Below, in pieces: positions 1-5,141 of a stretch of DNA of 9,431 nucleotides; position 1 is the stretch's first letter; the number at the start of each line of letters is the position of its first letter. Source of the DNA: Actinomycetota bacterium (GTDB lineage: Bacteria > Actinomycetota > Actinomycetes > S36-B12); NCBI GenBank assembly GCA_009702725.1, contig WLHM01000030.1, positions 1 to 9,431 of the forward strand, written 5' to 3'. The notes beneath the pieces are model-generated. The model had not been told where the DNA came from and ran no database searches. It worked only from the letters and a program-made list of their open reading frames with translations. The position numbers were made by a program, and so were the translations under genes.

Positions 1-586
1 GGCTAGATGATTCTACCTGCGTACTGGCGTTATTTGTAGAAGTAGTAGTGGTGACCGGCTCCCAAATTGCGCTTTGTAACGGTGTGGTGGTCGGCTCTGT
101 CTCAATGGCTTTATCTACGGTGAACGTTACCGAGGCTTGCTCAACTTGCCCGCCGTATACCCCGTAACCGGTCAAGGTGTACTCACCAGCTTTGCTGTAT
201 GTATGTGAAGTCGGGAAGGAGTTGATGGCGCGCAAGTCCGTTGGGCCACCGAATCCGGTGCCATCGCCGTAAGTTACATAAAAGAACGGAGCGGCTGCAT
301 ACTCACCCAATGCCGACAAGATGGCAGAGAAATTTAAATTAGTTGGACTTTTTGCTGCGCCCGGCGTGACAGTGAAGGTCGGCAGGTTGGATATGTCAAA
401 TTTGTTCGACTCATCCTCAAGCGGCGTGGTGCAGGGGGCCGGTAGCGGGTTGTTAGCCGGTGAGGGGGTGCAGTCAACCACATTGTCGTCAGTGAGAGCC
501 GATCCAGCGGGCGCAAGCAGTATTGCCGGGACTGCTACCAAGGCGCTGGCGAGCAGCACCTTCGTGCAAAGTTTGATTGCGGCCAT
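1..586 (-). CDS. Secreted PKD-domain protein, partial (3' end beyond left edge)
   Basis: Reading the minus strand from ATG at 586 gives 195 open codons up to the window edge. The first 30 residues look like a Sec signal peptide: a Lys-containing start, a hydrophobic run (LLASALVAVPAILLAP) and a plausible cleavage after AGSA. Residues about 68–156 resemble a PKD (Ig-like beta-sandwich) domain, with the typical YGDGTG turn near 106–111 and the SHTYSKAGEYTLTGYGVY strand pair near 128–144. After about residue 160 the chain becomes Thr/Ser-rich (PTTT, TTTST), like a wall-spanning linker. Two cysteines (39 and 52) lie in the mature N-terminal part. The start is supported by GTGAGG five bases upstream of the ATG. 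The role is probably extracellular or surface display and adhesion; enzymatic modules could follow in the missing part. The domain call is from motif recognition only. Confidence 0.8.
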   Translation of the reverse strand, partial: MAAIKLCTKVLLASALVAVPAILLAPAGSALTDDNVVDCTPSPANNPLPAPCTTPLEDESNKFDISNLPTFTVTPGAAKSPTNLNFSAILSALGEYAAAPFFYVTYGDGTGFGGPTDLRAINSFPTSHTYSKAGEYTLTGYGVYGGQVEQASVTFTVDKAIETEPTTTPLQSAIWEPVTTTTSTNNASTQVESSS

Positions 587-625
587 GTGTTCCTCACTTT
601 TGGATCAGTTGATAGGAGTGGTGGC

Positions 626-631
626 ATTCTA
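626..631 (-). promoter_or_regulatory. Possible -10 element of the PKD-protein gene
   Basis: On the minus strand the hexamer TAGAAT (one mismatch to TATAAT) lies 39 bases upstream of the ATG at 586. Initiation some 7 bases downstream would give a leader of about 33 nt containing the GAGG ribosome site. The corresponding -35 position (GTGGCT at 17-bp spacing) matches TTGACA poorly. The 128-bp gap to the upstream reductase gene makes an own promoter plausible. Confidence 0.3.
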
Positions 632-714
632 AGGCTAGTTCACATGGCAGCCACTTTGGGCTATTTGTTAGCAACTGGTCGCCCGCGGCCCTGTGGAGGT
701 CACTTAGTGCGGTA

Positions 715-1749
715 CTAACTGGCTGTAATATCCAAGATCAATTTTCCGGTGTTGTCTCCGCTAAAGAGGCGCAAAAACACGTCGTGGAAGTCGGCGACCT
801 TGCCGGGAACGATGGTCTCGGGGGCGATGATCTTGCCCTCCTTCACCCATTGCGCCAAGCGCTTTCGCGCAATCGGGTATTCGTCGGCATGGTCAAAGAC
901 CAAGAAACCCTGCATTGTCCCGCGTCTTACAAGCAATGCCAGATAGTTAGACGGCCCTGGCGTCGAAGACTCAGCGTTGTACTGGGAAATAGCACCGCAA
1001 ATTACAATGCGCGCGTGCATGGCCAAATGGCCAAGTGCCGTATTTAGAATTCCTCCGCCGACATTGTCGAAATAGACGTCGACACCGGTGGGGCAGTGTT
1101 GCTGGAAACTTTCGCGTAGCGGCTCATTTTTGTAATCAATCGCGGCGTCGAAGCCGAGTTCATCAACGACATAGCCACACTTAGCCGGCCCACCGGCCAA
1201 GCCGATCGTGCGGCAACCATTTATCTTCGCGAGTTGGCCCACGATGGAGCCAACAGCGCCGGCGGCGGCCGAAACAACAACGGTGTCGCCAGCACGTGGC
1301 CGGCCATAGTTAAAGAAACCGAAATAGGCTGTCATGCCGGTCATCCCAAGTACACCTAGGTACATCGATGGGGTGCCGAGCTTAGGGTCAATTAGCGTGA
1401 CACCGGTGCCGCCTGAAATCGCATACTCCTGAACACCAAAAGTGCCAAGCACATAGTCACCGACCTTGAATCTAGGGTGGCTGGAGATGACAACTTCGCC
1501 TACGGCGCCGGCGCGCATCACCTCATCAATTGCCACCGGTGGCAGGTACGAGGGGCGGTCATCGAGCCACCCGCGCATGGCGGGATCCAAGGAGATCATG
1601 GTGATGCGAACTAGGAATTCGCCGGGGCCGGGCTCGGGAATGTCATGGGTTTCTCTACGCCAGTCCGCAGCCACGGGTAGGCCGGAAGGGCGGCGGGCCA
1701 AGTGGATGGAGGTATTACTGCTAACGCCACTGTTTTCGAGATAAGTCAT
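715..1749 (-). CDS. NADP-dependent oxidoreductase, zinc-independent MDR family (CurA / prostaglandin-reductase type)
   Basis: The product is 344 aa from ATG 1749, the usual length of the leukotriene B4 12-hydroxydehydrogenase / curcumin reductase branch of medium-chain dehydrogenase/reductases. These enzymes reduce the C=C bond of alpha,beta-unsaturated ketones or aldehydes with NADPH in the cytosol. Visible marks are a GroES-like N-terminal half with SLDPAMRGWL (53–62), the GMTGMTAYFGF segment (135–145), the Rossmann nucleotide loop AAAGAVG (161–167) and DVYFDNVGGGILN (224–236). The Cys/His zinc ligands of alcohol dehydrogenases are absent. Start choice: ATG 1749 has AAAGG six bases upstream. 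An in-frame GTG at 1764 with GAGG four bases upstream would add five residues (MQRLV) and cannot be excluded. It lies upstream of the PKD-protein gene on the same strand and is divergent from the Pr6Pr gene. The exact substrate is unknown. Confidence 0.9.
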   Translation of the reverse strand: MTYLENSGVSSNTSIHLARRPSGLPVAADWRRETHDIPEPGPGEFLVRITMISLDPAMRGWLDDRPSYLPPVAIDEVMRAGAVGEVVISSHPRFKVGDYVLGTFGVQEYAISGGTGVTLIDPKLGTPSMYLGVLGMTGMTAYFGFFNYGRPRAGDTVVVSAAAGAVGSIVGQLAKINGCRTIGLAGGPAKCGYVVDELGFDAAIDYKNEPLRESFQQHCPTGVDVYFDNVGGGILNTALGHLAMHARIVICGAISQYNAESSTPGPSNYLALLVRRGTMQGFLVFDHADEYPIARKRLAQWVKEGKIIAPETIVPGKVADFHDVFLRLFSGDNTGKLILDITAS

Positions 1750-1787
1750 AACTAACCTTTGCACACTACCTCTGAATTGGGCTCACA

Positions 1788-2531
1788 ATGGCTGGTGGTG
1801 GCCTAGATTCTGTTCTTATGACCAACCCCGTTAGCCACACCCAGTCAATCAAGTTGCCGAAAGTGCTGTTCGGGATCAACGCCTTAGTGGCTTGGTGCGG
1901 GGTGTTGCTCTCATTCACCCTTTACGCCAGCGGCTACTACCCACCTGACACGAGTAATCCAACGCTCTTGGGCAATAACCCGGCGGGTATTGACGGTTTA
2001 GTGGGGCGGCTACTTGATTGGATTACCTACTTCACAATTCTCAGCAATCTAATTGTCGCGATCGTGCTGACTTTGCTGTTTTTGCGTCCTGGCCGCGATA
2101 GCAAAATCATGCGGGTGCTCCGGCTAGATACCTTGCTTATGATCATCATCACGGGAGTCATTTACAACCTTTTACTTGGGCCAGGAGTTTCGCACGAAGG
2201 CTGGGATTTCTTCTCTAATGGACTCCAGCATGTGATCACCCCAATTCTGACTGTGCTGGTTTGGCTCATCGTTGGCCCGCGCCGGTGGATTAACCTCAAG
2301 GTGATTGCCCTGTCATTGATCATCCCCATTCTTTGGGCGGCGTTCGCCCTCGTTCGTGGCGCAGTTATTGGGGCTTATCCGTATTCATTCCTGGATGTCG
2401 CGACCAAGGGGCTACCAAGTGTGCTGGCTTTTATCGGCGTGATTTTGGTTGTTGCAGTTATCTTGGCGCTGGTCCTAATGGGTATCGATGCGGCGATCTC
2501 CTCCTTGTCTCGGCGCGCGAAACGTAGCTGA
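1788..2531 (+). CDS. Pr6Pr family integral membrane protein
   Basis: This 247-aa protein has about six hydrophobic segments (about 25–47, 79–99, 113–131, 146–163, 170–190 and 211–232) and a basic C-terminal tail (SRRAKRS), so it is an inner-membrane protein. It shows the pattern of the bacterial Pr6Pr (FAR-17a/AIG1-like) family: YFTILSN at 81–87 at the start of TM2, HVITPILTVLVW at 148–159, and the late YPYSFLDV at 197–204. Eukaryotic relatives include lipid (FAHFA) hydrolases with a membrane Thr/His pair; whether the bacterial proteins share that activity is unknown. The start is uncertain. ATG 1788 has no clear ribosome site. ATG 1818 (removing 10 residues) sits 8 bases after a TAGATT hexamer and could be a leaderless start. 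It is divergent from the reductase and 63 bp ahead of the transporter gene. Confidence 0.8.
   Translation: MAGGGLDSVLMTNPVSHTQSIKLPKVLFGINALVAWCGVLLSFTLYASGYYPPDTSNPTLLGNNPAGIDGLVGRLLDWITYFTILSNLIVAIVLTLLFLRPGRDSKIMRVLRLDTLLMIIITGVIYNLLLGPGVSHEGWDFFSNGLQHVITPILTVLVWLIVGPRRWINLKVIALSLIIPILWAAFALVRGAVIGAYPYSFLDVATKGLPSVLAFIGVILVVAVILALVLMGIDAAISSLSRRAKRS
1804..1809 (+). promoter_or_regulatory. Possible -10 hexamer for a leaderless Pr6Pr transcript
   Basis: TAGATT (fits TANNNT) ends 8 bases before the in-frame ATG at 1818, the geometry of leaderless actinobacterial transcripts whose first base is the A of the start codon. No convincing -35 box is seen upstream. If used, the Pr6Pr protein begins MTNPVSH and ATG 1788 is not the start. 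Confidence 0.25.
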
Positions 2532-2594
2532 GGTCCCCGACATAAGATGTTGAGTGGAACGGTGGCGACAAACGGGTAAGGGAGGCCAGCGCGA

Positions 2595-3431
2595 ATGGGC
2601 GCTTTGCTCGCGTTGGCATCTAGTCTCACTTGGGGCGTTGCGGATTTCATGGGTGGCCTGGCGGCAAGGCGGGCGGGCCCGGTGCACGTGCTAGCGGTGT
2701 CGTACCCAGCCGGGGCGATTGTCCTGACGTTTTTTGCACTGTTCCTTATCCCGGGTGAGTTTTCAACCGGAGTGGTGATCTGGGGTGGCGCCGCCGGTTG
2801 CGTGGGCGCCTTAGCTATCGGTCTCTTATATATGGCGCTATCGCGTGGCCCAATGGGAATTGTTTCACCGATCACCGCGGTGATGGCCGGGGCCATTCCA
2901 GTTTTCGTTGGTCTGATACGTGGTGAGTCACTCTCAGCCTTGGCGGTATTCGGTATTGCCTGCGCCGGGGTGGCCGTAGTACTGGTCAGCCGCGAGACCG
3001 GCGAAACTGCCAAGGTGACGATGTCGACGATCGGTTTAGCAATAGCCAGCGGCGTAGCGATCGGGATCTATCTCTCGGCGATTGGTTCAGCACCGGCAGA
3101 CTCAGGCGTATGGGCGGCAACCTTTGGGCGCTGGGTTTCAACATTAGTTTTACTCGTCGTACTGCTGATCTTTGCTCGCCCATTTGTGAGCCACGGGTTC
3201 CCGTGGGCTCTCGTAATCGCATCCGGTGTTTTGGATGCTCTAGCTAACGGAGTATTTCAGTTGGCATCGCAGAATGGTCAACTGTCGGTGGTGGCCGTCA
3301 TGGGCTCGCTCTATCCGGTCGCGACAGTTATTTTGGCCTGGGTGTTAATCAAGGAGCGCCTGAATAAGATCCAATTAGTCGGGGTGGGACTAGCGCTCTT
3401 TGCCGCCGCAACATTGTCATTTAGTTCATGA
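2595..3431 (+). CDS. EamA/DMT-superfamily transporter
   Basis: A 278-aa, almost entirely hydrophobic protein with about ten predicted membrane helices arranged as two EamA repeats of about 135 residues, the standard size and layout of drug/metabolite-transporter permeases. The first repeat begins with LALASSLTWGVADFMGG (5–21), and the second ends with the hallmark stretch SLYPVATVILAWVLIKERL near 237–255 followed by a last helix. Proteins of this family export or import small metabolites or amino acids; the substrate cannot be read from sequence. ATG 2595 is chosen because GGAGG lies nine bases upstream. It follows the Pr6Pr gene by 63 bp and precedes the crotonase gene by 27 bp on the same strand, so co-transcription is likely. 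Confidence 0.88.
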   Translation: MGALLALASSLTWGVADFMGGLAARRAGPVHVLAVSYPAGAIVLTFFALFLIPGEFSTGVVIWGGAAGCVGALAIGLLYMALSRGPMGIVSPITAVMAGAIPVFVGLIRGESLSALAVFGIACAGVAVVLVSRETGETAKVTMSTIGLAIASGVAIGIYLSAIGSAPADSGVWAATFGRWVSTLVLLVVLLIFARPFVSHGFPWALVIASGVLDALANGVFQLASQNGQLSVVAVMGSLYPVATVILAWVLIKERLNKIQLVGVGLALFAAATLSFSS

Positions 3432-3458
3432 TTTGTTAACTGTGATGGAAAGGCCCAG

Positions 3459-4196
3459 ATGATCACCGCCGAAAGACATGGCAATGTCAGCGTGCTCCGC
3501 ATGGACTACGCGAAAGTAAATGTCATCGATCTGGAGTTCATGACTGCAATCGTTGAGCAGTTTCGTGCCGTCCCCGCAACCGATGCAATTGTGCTTACCG
3601 GCAACGGTAGAGCGTTTTCGGCGGGAGTGAATTTGAAGCGTTTAATGGTGGACGATCTCAGCTATACCTCCGAATTTTTAGACATGCTTTCCGGAGCAAT
3701 TTTGGAAGTGTTCCTTCACCCACGCCCGGTGATCGCTGCGATTGACGGGCACGCGATAGCGGGTGGATTCATTCTTGCGGCGGCCTGTGATCTGCGATTG
3801 ATGTCGGCGGGCTTGACCGGTATGACCGAGCTCAAAGTAGGAGTACCGCTTCCGTCAATCCTCCGTGAAATCGCTCGCCACAGCATTGGCCACTACACCC
3901 AGTCTTTAGTGCTTACGGGCGATCTGATCGATGCGCAGCGCGCCTATGAAATCGGCTTTGTCGATGCGGTAGTCGAACCGGAGAAGTTACTTGATGAAGC
4001 GATCACTCGTGCTGCTTTGCTGGCTGCCGTCCCGGCTGCCACCTACGCACTAACCAAGCGGACCTTGAAGTTCGAGGCGGTGCAACGCATGGAAGTGGCG
4101 GAGCCTGAATTCGGCGCAGAAATCCGCGCGACCTGGCACGATCCCGAAATTAGGGCCGTTATTGCTGAGTACTTGGAATCAATCGCTCGGAAGTAA
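3459..4196 (+). CDS. Enoyl-CoA hydratase/isomerase (crotonase) family protein
   Basis: The 245-aa product has the crotonase fold (usual length 245–270), which binds acyl-CoA thioesters in the cytosol. The two oxyanion-hole segments are present: RAFSAGVNL (51–59, with A55 in the Ala98 position of rat hydratase) and HAIAGGFIL (98–106, with G102 in the Gly141 position). By my manual alignment the first catalytic glutamate (Glu144 in rat) is Ile105, while the second (Glu164) is retained as E124 in the TELKVGVP segment. This suggests an isomerase or another crotonase reaction rather than a standard hydratase. VLTGDLIDAQRAYEIGFVD (151–169) is the usual family signature. ATG 3459 is supported by GGAAAGG five bases upstream. 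It is the last gene of the Pr6Pr–EamA–crotonase run, and its 3' end overlaps the convergent DoxX-like gene by 18 bp. Confidence 0.88.
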   Translation: MITAERHGNVSVLRMDYAKVNVIDLEFMTAIVEQFRAVPATDAIVLTGNGRAFSAGVNLKRLMVDDLSYTSEFLDMLSGAILEVFLHPRPVIAAIDGHAIAGGFILAAACDLRLMSAGLTGMTELKVGVPLPSILREIARHSIGHYTQSLVLTGDLIDAQRAYEIGFVDAVVEPEKLLDEAITRAALLAAVPAATYALTKRTLKFEAVQRMEVAEPEFGAEIRATWHDPEIRAVIAEYLESIARK

Positions 4197-4571
4197 CGGC
4201 TGCGCCGAATACCTAGCCTTAAGTGCAATGTGGATCAAAGGTAACTGCATTGGCACTCTTGCCCACGCGGCAATTTTGTGGGGAGTGCTCGTGCGTGAAG
4301 AATTTTGAACTGTGATCGCGTATTGCCAGTTGCCAGCCCAGACTCCAACTAGCAGCGTGGCTGAGGCGACAGGTGCCCAGCGGGCCCGCGTGAGTAAACC
4401 AACCCCGCAGGCGATCTCGGCAACGCCGCTGGCGTAGTTGATCGCGCGATGCGCGGGCAGGGCTTTTGGTAGCAAAGGCTCAAAGACCGAGGGCTTAATT
4501 AGGTGGATGATGCCGCTTACCACGAATGAGCCGGCGAGAATCTTGGTACCAACTGTCGAATGCGTGTCCAT
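4179..4571 (-). CDS. DoxX-like small membrane protein
   Basis: A 130-aa protein with four hydrophobic segments (about 9–25, 45–61, 66–86 and 106–118), matching the four-helix DoxX/COG4270 layout. Recognisable stretches are SGIIHLIKPSVFEPLLPKALP (19–39), typical of the first helix and following loop, and ASGVAEIACGVGLL (47–60). Some family members are linked to quinone or thiol redox chemistry at the membrane; the function of this branch is unknown. ATG 4571 begins the hydrophobic N-terminus at a sensible distance, but no good Shine-Dalgarno site is visible upstream. Its last 18 bases lie within the 3' end of the crotonase gene on the opposite strand, so neither gene has a terminator between them. 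The intergenic stretch before it (4572–4655) shows no other gene. Confidence 0.78.
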   Translation of the reverse strand: MDTHSTVGTKILAGSFVVSGIIHLIKPSVFEPLLPKALPAHRAINYASGVAEIACGVGLLTRARWAPVASATLLVGVWAGNWQYAITVQNSSRTSTPHKIAAWARVPMQLPLIHIALKARYSAQPLLPSD

Positions 4572-4655
4572 AGGACAAGTGTCTCGCGGTTTTTAGGTAT
4601 GTGCACTGACACTGCGGAGTGGACCTAGATAGACGATGGACCTGAATAACCAATG

Positions 4656-4690
4656 GAAAGGTGGCCTGCCCCTCGGGCAGGCCACCTTTC
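4656..4690 (-). terminator. Perfect 16-bp hairpin behind the 55-codon gene
   Basis: A perfect inverted repeat (arms 4656–4671 and 4675–4690, loop of 3 bases at 4672–4674; arm core GGTGGCCTGCCC). It begins seven bases after the TAA of the small minus-strand gene. Neither side carries a long T-run (minus side CCATTGGTTATT; plus side TTAGGC after the stem), so it is a non-canonical, strong-stem terminator or 3'-end stabiliser of the kind common in actinobacteria. Being symmetric, it could also stop transcripts coming from the left on the plus strand. Confidence 0.7.
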
Positions 4691-4697
4691 TTAGGCT

Positions 4698-4865
4698 TTA
4701 GAGATTACGCGAGAAAATTGCGTCAATCTCAGATTGGTCTGCCGGGGTTAGTGCGCGGGCGCGCTGCCTATCCCATTCCCGATGGATTTGCCGGCGCTTT
4801 GCGTCCTCACGGCTAAGGGACTCACGGTCAAACATTGATGCGAAAATGCTCGCGAAGGGCTTCAC
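4698..4865 (-). CDS. Small charged hypothetical protein (55 aa)
   Basis: This minus-strand ORF starts at GTG 4865, with AGGAG nine bases upstream (4875–4879), and ends at TAA 4698, directly before a perfect hairpin. The product begins MKPFASIFASMFDRESLSRE and continues with a strongly charged, probably helical stretch, DAKRRQIHREWDRQRARAL (21–39), then TPADQSEIDAIFSRNL (40–55). It has no signal peptide or membrane segment, so it should be cytosolic. The combination of ribosome site, clean stop, terminator and a non-random helical composition argues for a real gene; an internal ATG (residue 11) is a less likely start. I recognise no named family. Small basic/acidic proteins of this form occur as uncharacterised conserved proteins in actinobacteria, which is memory rather than a search. 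It is transcribed away from the fbiC operon, so the two may share regulation. Confidence 0.7.
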   Translation of the reverse strand: MKPFASIFASMFDRESLSREDAKRRQIHREWDRQRARALTPADQSEIDAIFSRNL

Positions 4866-4902
4866 GGAGGGTAACTCCTAATTCATTGTGTTGGTGCGGA
4901 TG

Positions 4903-4920
4903 ATCTGGGGTTTTCCAGAT
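4903..4920. repeat. Inverted repeat ATCTGG-N6-CCAGAT
   Basis: Perfect 6-bp arms around GGTTTT, centred about 46 bases upstream of the GTG start of the 55-codon gene. It could be an operator or a small hairpin in that gene's leader. No regulator family is recognised. Confidence 0.4.
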
Positions 4921-4926
4921 ATACCG

Positions 4927-4956
4927 TGGTCGGTGGGCGGGTGTGCCCGTTGACCA
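4927..4956 (+). other. 12-bp RNA stem-loop with G·U pairs
   Basis: Left arm TGGTCGGTGGGC and right arm GCCCGTTGACCA pair over 12 positions as plus-strand RNA, nine Watson-Crick and three adjacent G·U pairs, around a GGGTGT loop. On the minus strand the wobble positions become A·C mismatches, so the structure favours a plus-strand transcript, meaning an upstream leader of fbiC or a small RNA. No known riboswitch class is recognised. Confidence 0.35.
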
Positions 4957-4981
4957 ATGCAATTGTCCCGCACATTTGGCG

Positions 4982-5007
4982 CCCCCTGAACGAAAAAAGG
5001 GGGGTTT
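4982..5007 (+). terminator. Possible weak intrinsic terminator or attenuator upstream of fbiC
   Basis: CCCCCT (4982–4987) pairs with AGGGGG (4998–5003) across a 10-base A-rich loop, followed by GTTTGT. The six-base GC stem with a short T-run resembles a weak intrinsic terminator in the plus direction. The long loop and short tail make the call tentative. Confidence 0.3.
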
Positions 5008-5024
5008 GTGCGCGAATTCACAAA
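5005..5024. promoter_or_regulatory. CRP/GlxR-like operator TTTGTG-N8-CACAAA
   Basis: A 20-bp palindrome whose core TGTGCGCGAATTCACA matches the CRP-family consensus TGTGA-N6-TCACA in nine of ten defined positions. In actinobacteria the corresponding cAMP-responsive regulators are GlxR/Crp. It is centred about 127 bp upstream of the fbiC start, fitting either an activator site or control of the divergent promoter. A second weaker half-site (TCACA at 5060–5064) follows. Confidence 0.5.
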
Positions 5025-5028
5025 CTGT

Positions 5029-5043
5029 TCACCTATATCGTGA
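5029..5043. repeat. Short palindrome TCAC-N7-GTGA
   Basis: TCAC (5029–5032) and GTGA (5040–5043) flank CTATATC. It directly follows the CRP-like site and could be a second regulator site or simply part of the fbiC promoter area. Arms of four bases are close to chance level. Confidence 0.25.
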
Positions 5044-5141
5044 GCAAAGGTGGGACAGGTCACAAATTCGCCGCTTCTTGATGGCATGTGCGACGATCCA
5101 CCCTTAGCTATTAACTGTTTACCCTTGCACAGGAGGTACTA

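Larger units (their letters stand above)
4866..5141. other. Divergent intergenic region rich in inverted repeats
   Basis: This 276-bp stretch separates the 55-codon minus-strand gene from fbiC and must carry promoters for both. No further coding region is supported here. In order it holds an inverted repeat ATCTGG-N6-CCAGAT (4903–4920), a 12-bp stem with three G·U pairs (4927–4956), a C5T/AG5 hairpin (4982–5003), a CRP-like palindrome (5005–5024), a TCAC-N7-GTGA palindrome (5029–5043) and the AGGAGG ribosome site of fbiC (5131–5136). I could not find a convincing -35/-10 pair for fbiC; TTGATG at 5078–5083 has no good -10 at standard spacing. Confidence 0.55.

Noticed and set aside
321..632. 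Plus-strand ORF of 103 codons near the left edge
   Set aside because: It lies opposite the PKD-protein gene, which has a signal peptide, a recognisable domain and a ribosome site; the plus-strand product is low-complexity Ser/Ala/Gly and resembles nothing.
2375..3013. Minus-strand ORF of 212 codons
   Set aside because: It spans the end of the Pr6Pr gene and the start of the transporter gene, both clearly real; the product is rich in Pro/Thr/Ala without any domain, as expected of an antisense shadow.
4572..4655. Possible tiny plus-strand gene before the hairpin
   Set aside because: The only ATG frame (ATG TGC ACT GAC...) stops after a few codons, and there is no ribosome site.
5078..5114. 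TTGATG plus TAGCTATTAA as a standard promoter for fbiC
   Set aside because: The spacing between TTGATG and any acceptable -10 hexamer is 20 bp or more, and none of the -10 candidates matches well, so I did not annotate a promoter.
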